DNA from: CAZIWJ01 sp964542855
Lineage (GTDB): Bacteria; Bacteroidota; Bacteroidia; Cytophagales; Cyclobacteriaceae
DNA length: 9,000 nucleotides
Assembly: GCA_964542855.1 (NCBI GenBank)
Contig: CAZIWJ010000145.1
Coordinates: 1-9,000, forward strand
Reading direction: 5' to 3'
Shown here: positions 1 to 6,831 of the stretch, in pieces
Numbering within the stretch: position 1 is the stretch's first letter
How the letters are laid out: each line of letters opens with the position of its first letter
Notes under the pieces: generated by a model
The model's input: the letters and a program-made list of their open reading frames with translations, nothing else
The model's database searches: none
What the model was told of the DNA's origin: nothing
Program-made: the position numbers and the translations under genes

Positions 1-33
1 GATAGCCTGATTTAATAATCTTTATAATACTTT

Positions 34-66
34 GAAAGCCGGTATGTTTCTATGCCGGCTTTCTTT
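34..66 (+). terminator. Rho-independent terminator of a gene left of the window
   Basis: Bases 34-45 pair with 52-63 in a 12-bp stem with one G-T wobble (43 with 54). The core is AAGCCGG/CCGGCTT, the loop is six bases (46-51), and a T-rich run follows (60-66, interrupted by one C). The T-run lies on the right, so the hairpin ends rightward transcription entering from before base 1 and isolates dnaN from that gene. The reverse orientation has no good T-run. The gene it serves is not visible; in many Bacteroidota gldF-gldG precede dnaN, but nothing here confirms that. Confidence 0.8.
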
Positions 67-190
67 GGTTAATACGACCTGGATTTAGGCGTAATTATCG
101 TTGGCGGAAACCCGGTAGCTGCAGGAAATAATAGCGTACAAACTTTAATGAATTTGTCCATATTTACCCGGTTCGACTAAACCTGTTTCG

Positions 191-198
191 TATATTTG
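191..198 (+). promoter_or_regulatory. Bacteroidota-type -7 promoter element of dnaN
   Basis: TATATTTG matches the Bacteroidota housekeeping -7 consensus TAnnTTTG at every fixed base. It lies 46 bases before the dnaN ATG, giving an expected untranslated leader of about 35-45 bases. No TTG/TTTG -33 element sits at the usual 17-23 base spacing; the nearest TTTG (153-156) is too far upstream. The terminator at 34-66 means dnaN needs its own promoter, which supports the call. Confidence 0.55.
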
Positions 199-244
199 CA
201 CATTTTACTAAATTGCCATTCACCTGTATCAGATTAACTACTGT

Positions 245-1369
245 ATGAAATTCACTGTTTCCTCGTCAACACTGTTGAAGCAATTATCTTCTATTAATGG
301 TGTGGTTAATTCCAACCCGGTTGTCCCCATTCTGGAGAACTTTCTTTTCGAAATAGAACAGGGAAAGCTGATGATTACTGCTTCCGATTTGCAAACCTCG
401 ATGAAAGTACAACTCGATGTGGAGGCCGATGAAAACGGAAGTGTGGCCGTACCGGCCCGAATCCTCATGGATACCCTTAAAAACCTGCCGGAACAACCGG
501 TTACATTTACCATCGACGAAGCTTCATACACCGTAGAAATTAACTCCAACAACGGGCATTACCGCCTGGCGGGGGAAAATGCAACCGACTTCCCCAAGCT
601 GCCGCAGGTGTCCGAAAGCAAAGAAATTAACCTCCCTGCCGCTACCTTGCAAAAGGCTGTATCCAATACGTTATTTGCTACCAGCACCGACGAATTACGT
701 CCGGCCATGACCGGGGTTTATCTTAATCTGAGCGACAGTAACACTGTTTTTGTTGCAACCGATGGGCACCGCCTCATTCGCTATACCCGCGATGATGTAA
801 CGGTTACCGCAGGAACCAGCATGATTATACCCCGTAAGGCACTTACCCTCCTGAAAAATACGCTCTCCGATGAAAATACTGATGTGAAGGTTGAGTTTAA
901 CCAGTCTAATGCATTCTTCCGTTTTGATAACCTGCAAATGATTTGCCGGTTAATTGATGAGCGTTACCCGGATTATGAAAATGTTATCCCGCACGATAAC
1001 AACAACCTGATGACCATTAATCGTACCGACCTGCTCAGCTCCCTGCGGAGAATTGCAATCTATGCAAATAAAACTACCCACCAGGTACGCTTCAAGATCA
1101 GCAATAACCAGCTGGATATATCAGCTGAAGATTTGGACTTCTCTAACGAAGCCAGTGAATCGCTACCTTGTGAGCACGAAGGCGACGACATAGAAATCGG
1201 CTTCAATGCCCGTTTTCTCATTGAGTTGCTGTCTAATCTTTCGGCCAGCGAAGTGGTGTTTAAACTTTCTGCTCCCAGCCGGGCTGGTTTAATTGTACCC
1301 AAAGAACAGGATAGCGAAGAAGATATCCTGATGCTGGTTATGCCCATTATGCTGAATAACTACATGTAA
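245..1369 (+). CDS. dnaN: DNA polymerase III beta subunit (sliding clamp)
   Basis: This is the ring-shaped processivity clamp that encircles DNA and tethers the replicative polymerase. It acts in the cytoplasm as a head-to-tail dimer and also binds mismatch-repair, ligase and translesion proteins. The 374 residues match the family length (E. coli 366), with three clamp folds at about 1-120, 128-248 and 250-374. Recognisable landmarks are ATDGHRL at 171-177, the LIDERYPDYENVIP stretch at 236-249, and the C-terminal MPIML at 366-370, which forms part of the client-peptide pocket. The ATG at 245 gives the canonical MKFTVSSS start; no Shine-Dalgarno sequence precedes it, as is usual in Bacteroidota. 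The gene stands alone, with a terminator and promoter upstream and a convergent operon downstream. No dnaA is in view, so this is not evidence for an origin here. Confidence 0.97.
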   Translation: MKFTVSSSTLLKQLSSINGVVNSNPVVPILENFLFEIEQGKLMITASDLQTSMKVQLDVEADENGSVAVPARILMDTLKNLPEQPVTFTIDEASYTVEINSNNGHYRLAGENATDFPKLPQVSESKEINLPAATLQKAVSNTLFATSTDELRPAMTGVYLNLSDSNTVFVATDGHRLIRYTRDDVTVTAGTSMIIPRKALTLLKNTLSDENTDVKVEFNQSNAFFRFDNLQMICRLIDERYPDYENVIPHDNNNLMTINRTDLLSSLRRIAIYANKTTHQVRFKISNNQLDISAEDLDFSNEASESLPCEHEGDDIEIGFNARFLIELLSNLSASEVVFKLSAPSRAGLIVPKEQDSEEDILMLVMPIMLNNYM

Positions 1370-1453
1370 CCGGGCGGAATTTACCAGTGAACTATATTCC
1401 TTCTTATTTCAGGTAACAAACCAGCAGGTAATACACGAACAAGCCCCGGTGTA

Positions 1454-2128
1454 CTATTTCCCCAAAATACCTGCTATACCCTTCTCAAAGGCTGTCTTGC
1501 CCCCGCGAGCCGGGTGGCGAACGTAAGTATGATGAACTCCCGATACTTTTAAACTGGCAGCAGCAACCCTGCCTACGGCAACCACTTGCAGGGGCTGAAG
1601 TAAATTGATCAGCTTTGCCAGGTATTCCAGCCCCAGGTGTTGCTCCGGCCACGACGGCTTGCGGTTGGTATCCGGTTTTTCGGGTTGATGGGGATGAAAA
1701 GGAAAAGCATTCCAGATGAGCGGAAAAAGCCGGTTGGCCTGAAGAGTATTCCAAAGGATTGTTGAAGAAGGTTCTTTCCTTACCGGCCGGCCGTAAGCTT
1801 CGTTAGGAAACGTCCATTCCAGTTCTGCGGGGAAGCGGTCCTGTTTCTCCTGCAAACCTTCCAGTAACAAGGCCTCACTAAGAAAAGGAATACCGGTTTT
1901 TCGGCAACCGTTTTTCCCGGGTGCCTCCCCTACCAGCATCACTTCTGCCCGATGGCGGGTGAAGTAATTCAGGTAGGTAAGCAAATTTTCTCTGCGTAAC
2001 CGGTTGGCCCGGTGAAGCTTTCGGCTGTTCGTTCCACATACGCCGGGGTAAGCGTACATATTTACTACCGGTAACTCGCGGCAGGGTTCCTTACTTAGTA
2101 CGTGAACAAACTGCTTTAGCGAACTCAT
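1454..2128 (-). CDS. Uracil-DNA glycosylase superfamily protein
   Basis: A 224-residue protein with the uracil-DNA glycosylase fold signatures. The water-activating loop motif is GEAPGKNGCRKTGIPF at 67-82, WNAFPFHP follows at 139-146, the core strand is VVAVGRVAA at 182-190, and the DNA-intercalating motif is VRHPARGGK at 203-211. Such enzymes cut uracil or other damaged bases from DNA, starting base-excision repair in the cytoplasm. Only three cysteines are present (16, 31, 75), so the four-cysteine iron-sulfur cluster of family 4/5 enzymes looks absent. Motif 1 differs from the GQDPYH of family 1 (Ung), so I do not assign a family or the symbol ung. Substrate and activity are unproven. Its ATG overlaps the stop of the gene before it by four bases (ATGA), making it the last gene of the leftward operon. 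That is an odd place for a repair enzyme and may be only transcriptional convenience. Confidence 0.8.
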   Translation of the reverse strand: MSSLKQFVHVLSKEPCRELPVVNMYAYPGVCGTNSRKLHRANRLRRENLLTYLNYFTRHRAEVMLVGEAPGKNGCRKTGIPFLSEALLLEGLQEKQDRFPAELEWTFPNEAYGRPVRKEPSSTILWNTLQANRLFPLIWNAFPFHPHQPEKPDTNRKPSWPEQHLGLEYLAKLINLLQPLQVVAVGRVAAASLKVSGVHHTYVRHPARGGKTAFEKGIAGILGK

Positions 2129-2721
2129 AATAAGTTAATCAGTTCTCCCAGATCATCAATATTATCTACATCGTTTAATATCGGCAGGCGGCATACTGAT
2201 AAGTTAAGCCGGGCTGCGTCGGCCATCGTTGCTGTGAAAACACTATTGGTACTCCAGGTTTTATTCGTAAAAAAATCACTATGAAGCCTTTTCATTCCCA
2301 GTAAATAATACCCGCCATCTTCAGAGGGCCCAATGCACACATCATGTTCATTTAATGAATTAAAAGCATCTTCCAGGATACCAGTGGTAAGCGTATAGCA
2401 ATCGCTACCAATTACGCACACCCTGCCGTACCCTTGCTGGAAAAGGGAATGAAACCCTGCCTTCATTTTTTCTCCCAGGTTACCACTTGCCTGCTGGCGT
2501 TTATAGTACCCTTCTTCTGCCCACAAATCGTTGTAAACTATTTCGGGGTGGTAAAAAACAAATTTATCCTGCAGTAAACCACGGGTTATTTCTAAAGTAC
2601 GGCCGAGCAGGTGATGATAAATCATGATTGCTTTTTCATCGCCAATGCTTTTCGCCAGCCGGGTTTTTACTTTACCGGGCTCTGGTTTTTTAACAAAAAT
2701 TAGCAGGGCTTCTTTACTCAT
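2125..2721 (-). CDS. TIGR04282/DUF2064 family glycosyltransferase-like protein
   Basis: A 198-residue soluble protein of the DUF2064 (TIGR04282) family, which has a nucleotidyl/glycosyl-transferase A fold. The N-terminal loop FVKKPEPGKVKTRLA (9-23) resembles the nucleotide-binding loop of sugar nucleotidyltransferases. IGSDC (104-108) supplies the metal-binding aspartate, PSEDGGYYLLG (132-142) is the family signature, and LNDVDNIDD (182-190) closes the core. Databases often name this family 'arsenosugar biosynthesis glycosyltransferase', a label derived from gene neighbourhoods; the reaction is not settled. None of the usual partners (radical SAM ArsS, TIGR04283 transferase) is visible here. 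I chose the ATG at 2721, not the longer reading frame from 2778, because the protein then starts MSKEALLIFVKK as the family does, a GGAG lies nine bases upstream, and the extra residues would lie inside the preceding gene. It overlaps the rhodanese stop by eight bases and the next gene by four. Confidence 0.85.
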   Translation of the reverse strand: MSKEALLIFVKKPEPGKVKTRLAKSIGDEKAIMIYHHLLGRTLEITRGLLQDKFVFYHPEIVYNDLWAEEGYYKRQQASGNLGEKMKAGFHSLFQQGYGRVCVIGSDCYTLTTGILEDAFNSLNEHDVCIGPSEDGGYYLLGMKRLHSDFFTNKTWSTNSVFTATMADAARLNLSVCRLPILNDVDNIDDLGELINLL

Positions 2722-3226
2722 AAACCTTTTCTCCGTTTTTGAGCCACTTACCCCAGCGTTTATTGTAAGTGTGTACACTATCAGTTACCTGTCCTGCCGG
2801 GTTTACTACCTTGTGGCCCTGGTTTTTCCACTGAAAAATTCCCCCGTAAAGGTTATATACCTGGTCGAAACCCAGGCCACCTAACTTTTCCCCAATCCGC
2901 TCGCTGCGATAGCCTACTGAACAGTAAACCACCACTTTTCGAGTTGTATCCAAATCGGCCAGCCTGGCCGGTTCAAACGATTCATAATCTACAAAACGGG
3001 CGTCCCTGATGTGGCTCACTGTATATTCTTCCTCACTACGGATATCCAACAGAATCAGGCTGTCCGGGTGTTGCATCCATTTACTCAATGTAGCGGGCTG
3101 AATGCGGGGCACACTATTGTTATATAACAGTTTGAGCTGCTGGTCGTAAGTCAAAATCTGTCCGCAGGCAGAAACAGAAAGCAATGAGCTGCCATACAAG
3201 ATGACCTGGGTGATTATTTTTTTCAT
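2714..3226 (-). CDS. Rhodanese-domain lipoprotein
   Basis: A 170-residue exported protein. Residues 1-20 form a lipoprotein signal peptide (Lys2-Lys3, then a hydrophobic stretch) ending in the lipobox VSAC, with Cys21 as the predicted lipidated residue. A single rhodanese domain follows (about 42-142): LLDIRSEEEY (59-68), then the active-site loop YCSVGYRS (101-108) with catalytic Cys102, then the family's YGGIFQW (127-133). The CxxGxR loop is intact, so sulfur transfer (persulfide on Cys102) is likely; the in vivo sulfur donor and acceptor are unknown. The domain should lie on the periplasmic side of a membrane. I start at the ATG at 3226 because the longer frame from 3295 would place a charged 23-residue tail before the signal peptide and run inside the preceding gene. 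The gap to that gene's stop is one base. The tail after about residue 142 is basic and aromatic and is not assigned. Confidence 0.88.
   Translation of the reverse strand: MKKIITQVILYGSSLLSVSACGQILTYDQQLKLLYNNSVPRIQPATLSKWMQHPDSLILLDIRSEEEYTVSHIRDARFVDYESFEPARLADLDTTRKVVVYCSVGYRSERIGEKLGGLGFDQVYNLYGGIFQWKNQGHKVVNPAGQVTDSVHTYNKRWGKWLKNGEKVYE
2731..2734 (-). promoter_or_regulatory. Ribosome binding site fixing the TIGR04282 gene start
   Basis: On the minus strand, GGAG lies nine bases before the ATG at 2721, with a second purine-rich AAGG closer in. It sits within the last codons of the rhodanese gene. It is the clearest Shine-Dalgarno-like sequence in the window and supports the short start over the one at 2778. 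Confidence 0.5.
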
Positions 3227-3227
3227 A

Positions 3228-4568
3228 TTACTCACTATATACGATTTCTTTCTTTGATTCGGATGTTGCCAGTATTTCGTAAAGCATAACAACAATTACT
3301 AATCCGTATTCTATTCCGGTAATCCATAAATTTTCGCGGTAAGGGCTAAAACGATAACCCAGGTAAGAAAAAAATACGGTAAATGACCATACTACCGGAA
3401 AACGATATTTACTGAAGGTTGAAAACAGCACGAGGCTGCTGGCATACCAGGGATGCACAATGCTGGCCAGCAAAAAATAAATACCAAACACCCACATAAA
3501 ACTTTCGGGTAAGCGTTTTTTTCTTTCAAAAACTGAATAAAGCACAATACCTACCAGGGTAATACCCGCCAGGTACTTTCCGGCGGTTTGTATAATATTA
3601 TAGCCGGTTACCCAATAGCCTATTTCCCGAACCACGTAATACACGCTGGCATTAAATTCAAATTTCTGAAAATACAGCCCGATACTTTCCTGCATCCCCC
3701 TGACCAGGCCCACATCTAGTAAGGGCAAGAACATGAGCAGCGTAAACAGGCCCGTAAGGCCGTAATACCCAGTTGCTTTTTTTGCGCCCAGTCTTTTCAT
3801 TAACAGTGGAAGCAAAATTAAAGGCACCAGTTTAGCACACACAGCAAGCGCAAAACACGCAGCCGAATAGCCCCACAGGTTCCTGTTCAGGAGGTACACG
3901 CTGGCCAGCAGGAAAAACAGCATCAGGGCTTCGAAGTGCAGGTTTCCGGTTAGTTCAATGATAATAAGAGGATTCAGGCTGTACCACAGGCTTCCGGTGA
4001 TGTTCAGCTGGTATTGCTTCAAAACCAGGGGAAGCAGCAAAACCGTACCAGCTTCAGCAAGCAGGATTATTCCCCTCATAACAATCGCACTGTTTTCGGG
4101 CTGTTCCGGAAACAGGTAAGCCCCCAGCCAGAATACAGCCTGGTTTACCGGCGGGTAGATAGTAAAGTAGTCGGGAGAATTGAGTTGATTGAACAATGCC
4201 CTGCTAATGCCGGTCAGGTCCTGAACGGGTAGCTGTTCTATCACCATGGCCGGGGTGTAAGCAAAAGGATGAATACCGTTAACTATCATTAAACCGTCCC
4301 AGTGGAAACGGTAAAAATCATCCGATAACGAAGGCACGGAAAATAACAGCAGTATTCGGGCAAACAGGGCCAGCAGGATTAACCCCCACTGGTTGGCCTG
4401 GCTGTTCACGAGCCACAGGTAAGCCACAAAAGTAAGTCCGTACCAGCCGAATAGTTGCCCCGTATCATTGCGTAACACTCCGTACCCCAGCTGGAAAATG
4501 CCAGGCAGGAACAACAGAACTGCCACAGCTACCAGGGAGTGGGCTAATTTTTTATGAGGCGGGAACAC
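3228..4568 (-). CDS. GT-C type membrane glycosyltransferase (mannosyltransferase-like)
   Basis: A 446-residue polytopic membrane protein with roughly ten or more hydrophobic segments. Between the second or third and the next helix it carries SDDFYRFHWDG (82-92). This acidic DD motif in the first large external loop is the hallmark of GT-C enzymes, which use polyprenyl-phosphate sugars on the outer face of the membrane. Other conserved-looking pieces are YPPVNQ (138-143), the NLHFEALM helix start (209-216), and HPWY (372-375), found in related mannosyltransferases. The acceptor and exact sugar cannot be read from the sequence. The start is a GTG at 4568, which overlaps the preceding gene by 17 bases and has no Shine-Dalgarno sequence. 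An in-frame stop lies seven codons upstream with no start codon between, and the short basic N-terminus before the first helix fits. Its neighbour, the DPM1-like transferase, could supply the lipid-linked donor (inference). Confidence 0.82.
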   Translation of the reverse strand: MFPPHKKLAHSLVAVAVLLFLPGIFQLGYGVLRNDTGQLFGWYGLTFVAYLWLVNSQANQWGLILLALFARILLLFSVPSLSDDFYRFHWDGLMIVNGIHPFAYTPAMVIEQLPVQDLTGISRALFNQLNSPDYFTIYPPVNQAVFWLGAYLFPEQPENSAIVMRGIILLAEAGTVLLLPLVLKQYQLNITGSLWYSLNPLIIIELTGNLHFEALMLFFLLASVYLLNRNLWGYSAACFALAVCAKLVPLILLPLLMKRLGAKKATGYYGLTGLFTLLMFLPLLDVGLVRGMQESIGLYFQKFEFNASVYYVVREIGYWVTGYNIIQTAGKYLAGITLVGIVLYSVFERKKRLPESFMWVFGIYFLLASIVHPWYASSLVLFSTFSKYRFPVVWSFTVFFSYLGYRFSPYRENLWITGIEYGLVIVVMLYEILATSESKKEIVYSE

Positions 4569-6039
4569 GGGAAAAGTGTTGTTGTTTTACCGTAAAAAAC
4601 ACCACCAGCCCAAAGCCCAGAGAAAGCATGGCGTGAAATAAAACCAGGCCGTAGTCGCCCAGCGATATGCCCACGTAAATTCCGTACAGGAAGTAAACCA
4701 TCAGGGCCATTTCGAATAGCAATGACCAGCTGATGCCTTTATTAATGTATACATTTTTCTGCCAGGTGTCTTTACTGGTGAGGATATTAAACTTGGGCGT
4801 GCGATGGAAAGGGGTTTTAATTCCCAGTAATCCTTCGGTTACCGCAAGCGTATTATGCCACGACATCCCCATGCTCACCACCATGAACAGGGGAAACATG
4901 ACAAAGAAATTATCCGAATTTTTATGCGTGTAACGAGCGCTGCTGGCTATCCAGTAGAAATAGGTAATGGCAAAGAAACCCAGTACGAATATGCTTGCCG
5001 CATGAAACAGGTAGCGCAACTCCGGGTGGCTGTCTTTGATGTATAGTACAGGAATGCTAAGTAAGGCTGAAACCAGTAAACAGGAAAAAACGGTAGAATT
5101 GAACAGGTGAAAAAAAGCGTGGATCCGGTTTTTCAGCGAAAAGGAATGATGGTTTACCCTAAAAATATTCTTTACGTGTTTACGGGCGCACTCCGCTCCT
5201 CCTTTATTCCATCGGAATTGCTGCGATTTCACGGCAGGCATCAGAACGGGTAACTCGGCCGGTGCTTCAACCGATTCCAGGTACTGGAACTTCCAGCCTT
5301 TTATTTGCGCGCGGTAACTTAAATCCAGGTCTTCGGTAAGTGTATCGTCGGTCCAGCCTCCGGCAGCTTCAATACAGGCTTTACGCCATACGCCTCCGGT
5401 TCCGTTAAAGTTAATAAAGCTACCAGCCTGGCTTCGCCCGCCCTGTTCAACGGTAAAATGCCCGTCGAGGCCAAATGCCTGTAATCGGGTAAGCAGTGAA
5501 TAATTTCTGTTCAGGTGCCCCCAGCGGGTTTGTACCAGGCCTACTTCGGGCTGAGCTACCAGGTGGGCAACGGTGTTTTTCAGGAAATCGCTTTTGGGTA
5601 AAAAGTCGGCATCGAATATGGCAACATACTCTCCCCTGGCCTGTTCCAGCCCGTACTGCAGGGCTCCGGCCTTAAACCCTTTGCGGTCGGGACGGCGTAC
5701 AAGGGTAATATCCAGGCCCTGGCTACGCCAGTAAGTAACCCGCAGCCGGGCCTTTTCCGTGGTATCGTCGGTTGAATCATCGAGTACCTGTACTTCCAGT
5801 TTATCTTTTGGGTAATCGAGCTGTGCTATGGAATCGATTAGGCGATCGATCACGTATCGTTCATTAAATACCGGAAGCTGTACCGTAACAACCGGTAAGC
5901 ACTGCTCAGGGAGTTCATCGACCGGATGCTGCGGGTTTTTGTTTTTTCGGTACAGTAAACTGAGGTGAAACTGCGTAAGGCTGAAGAGGAAGATAAACAG
6001 CAGCGTCAGTCCGTAAATCGTAAGTAAAATCCACTCCAT
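4552..6039 (-). CDS. Cellulose-synthase-like membrane family 2 glycosyltransferase
   Basis: A 495-residue membrane glycosyltransferase with the full catalytic set of processive GT2 enzymes. It has a first helix (about 3-24), then a cytoplasmic GT-A domain with LPVFNE (55-60), DDS (87-89), DAD (143-145), TED (235-237) and QQFRW (273-277, the QxxRW motif). Four or five C-terminal helices follow (about 311-334, 343-366, 378-398, 438-458, 463-484), with the gating-loop-like LGIKTPFHRTPKF at 405-417. Such proteins use a nucleotide sugar on the inner face to build a beta-linked chain or a glycolipid (cellulose, mannan, glucomannan or glycosyl-lipid). No PilZ domain, BcsB-like partner or BcsC-like exporter is present, so it is probably not a standard bacterial cellulose synthase. 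Its ATG shares a base with the previous stop (TAATG), a strong coupling signal. All catalytic residues are intact; only the product is unknown. Confidence 0.88.
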   Translation of the reverse strand: MEWILLTIYGLTLLFIFLFSLTQFHLSLLYRKNKNPQHPVDELPEQCLPVVTVQLPVFNERYVIDRLIDSIAQLDYPKDKLEVQVLDDSTDDTTEKARLRVTYWRSQGLDITLVRRPDRKGFKAGALQYGLEQARGEYVAIFDADFLPKSDFLKNTVAHLVAQPEVGLVQTRWGHLNRNYSLLTRLQAFGLDGHFTVEQGGRSQAGSFINFNGTGGVWRKACIEAAGGWTDDTLTEDLDLSYRAQIKGWKFQYLESVEAPAELPVLMPAVKSQQFRWNKGGAECARKHVKNIFRVNHHSFSLKNRIHAFFHLFNSTVFSCLLVSALLSIPVLYIKDSHPELRYLFHAASIFVLGFFAITYFYWIASSARYTHKNSDNFFVMFPLFMVVSMGMSWHNTLAVTEGLLGIKTPFHRTPKFNILTSKDTWQKNVYINKGISWSLLFEMALMVYFLYGIYVGISLGDYGLVLFHAMLSLGFGLVVFFTVKQQHFSRVPAS

Positions 6040-6725
6040 TACAGGTGCTTGAATATAGTTGAAATAATTTTGTATCCGGCAAGCACGGTTCCTTTTAGCG
6101 TGCCCGATACTTTAGATACGCCAATGCGGCGGCGATAAGTTACCGGTACTTCGGTGTAGGCCAGTTTATTCTTGGCGGCTTTAATCTGCATTTCAACTGT
6201 CCAGCCATAGGTTTTGTCGCTCATGTTCAAATCCAGTAAAGCCGGGTACTTAATAGCTCGAAAAGGCCCAAGATCGGAATACTTTACCCCAAAAAAAAGG
6301 GACATCAGCCGGGTAGCCAGCCAGTTGCCAAAAATTTGCTGAACGGTCATGGAGCCCCTTTCGCGGTTTCCAAGCGCCCGGGAACCAATAACAAAATCAG
6401 CTTTTCCGTCTAAAATGGGCTTCACCACGCTGGGAAGCTCCTCGGGGTGGTCGGAATAATCAGCATCCATAAATACGATAATTCCCGGATGCATAGTTTG
6501 TCCGGCAACGTAATGCATCCCCTTCAGGCAGGCATTGCCGTAGCCCTTCTGGTTTTCATTTAGTACCGTTGCCCCGGCTTCCCGGGCTACCTTCGCCGTG
6601 GCATCGGTAGAGGTATTGTTGATAACAATAATTTCGCTAACCCATTCGTCTGGAATATCCCGGATTACCTTGGCTACCGATAATTGCTCATTGTAAGCCG
6701 GTATAATTACTTTAATGCCATGCAT
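6039..6725 (-). CDS. DPM1-like family 2 glycosyltransferase
   Basis: A 228-residue soluble GT2 protein resembling dolichol-/polyprenyl-phosphate mannosyl- or glucosyltransferases. It has IIPAYNE (7-13), INNTSTDAT (35-43), GYGNA (61-65), the metal-binding MDADYSDHPEEL (86-97), IGSRALGNRERG (113-124), and YRRRIGVSKVSG (197-208), the typical end of the catalytic domain. It lacks the C-terminal helices or GtrA-like domain of some relatives, so it should be cytoplasmic or only peripherally bound. The likely reaction is transfer of a hexose from a nucleotide sugar to polyprenyl phosphate, making the donor for a GT-C enzyme; the sugar is not determined. I prefer the ATG at 6725, which places the first strand right at the N-terminus as in relatives. 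An in-frame start at 6773 would add 16 residues with no homology-like features and would begin at or upstream of the start site implied by the candidate promoter. The stop overlaps the next ATG by one base. Confidence 0.87.
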   Translation of the reverse strand: MHGIKVIIPAYNEQLSVAKVIRDIPDEWVSEIIVINNTSTDATAKVAREAGATVLNENQKGYGNACLKGMHYVAGQTMHPGIIVFMDADYSDHPEELPSVVKPILDGKADFVIGSRALGNRERGSMTVQQIFGNWLATRLMSLFFGVKYSDLGPFRAIKYPALLDLNMSDKTYGWTVEMQIKAAKNKLAYTEVPVTYRRRIGVSKVSGTLKGTVLAGYKIISTIFKHL

Positions 6726-6770
6726 TGACAAAAGACCAGGATTTAAAGAATGAATGAACCTCGATGAAAA

Positions 6771-6802
6771 CAACCATAACCCATAACCTGGTTAACCGGC
6801 AA
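6771..6802 (-). promoter_or_regulatory. Candidate internal promoter before the glycosyltransferase genes
   Basis: On the minus strand TATGGTTG (6778-6771) differs from the Bacteroidota -7 consensus TAnnTTTG at one fixed base. TTG (6802-6800) lies 21 bases upstream, inside the usual spacing for the -33 element. The implied start would be around 6764, leaving a leader of about 40 bases before the ATG at 6725. The 106-bp gap is the only sizeable non-coding stretch in the leftward gene run, so a promoter is plausible here. One mismatch in such a short motif can arise by chance. Confidence 0.3.
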
Positions 6803-6819
6803 CTCGATACCTGTTAACC
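6790..6819. repeat. Pair of GTTAACC repeats 22 bp apart
   Basis: GTTAACC occurs at 6791-6797 and 6813-6819, spaced 22 bp (two helical turns). Because GTTAAC is its own reverse complement, the pair also reads as an inverted repeat with a 7-bp stem (6790-6796 with 6813-6819) and a 16-base loop. The pair flanks the TTG of the candidate promoter. It could be an operator, a weak hairpin, or chance in a small gap; there is no T-run to make it a terminator. Confidence 0.3.
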
Positions 6820-6831
6820 TAAAAATATACT

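Noticed and set aside
154..162. TTGTCCATA upstream of dnaN as a DnaA box, hence an origin of replication
   Set aside because: It has two mismatches to TTATNCACA, stands alone, and no dnaA or AT-rich repeat cluster is nearby. In many Bacteroidota dnaN is not at the origin.
1370..1453. Terminator between the convergent dnaN and UDG-like genes, using ACCGGGC (1369-1375) and GCCCCGGT (1443-1450)
   Set aside because: The arms are 67 bases apart, need a bulge, and are not followed by a T-run on either strand. I see no convincing hairpin in this 84-bp gap.
1454..2128. Iron-sulfur (family 4/5) uracil-DNA glycosylase
   Set aside because: Only three cysteines (16, 31, 75) are present and they are not spaced like the four cluster ligands.
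2722..2778. Longer start for the TIGR04282 gene at 2778
   Set aside because: The extra 19 residues lie inside the rhodanese gene, do not resemble the family N-terminus, and a GGAG favours the ATG at 2721.
2624..2884. Plus-strand 86-residue open frame
   Set aside because: It lies antisense across the TIGR04282 and rhodanese genes, whose frames carry clear family motifs. It has no start signal or recognisable domain. The same holds for the other short antisense or off-frame readings in the window.
3227..3295. Longer start for the rhodanese lipoprotein at 3295
   Set aside because: It would put 23 polar and charged residues ahead of a clear lipoprotein signal peptide and overlap the GT-C gene deeply.
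4552..6039. Bona fide bacterial cellulose synthase BcsA
   Set aside because: The catalytic motifs are shared by many GT2 enzymes. The PilZ domain is absent and no bcsB, bcsC or bcsZ-like gene lies nearby.
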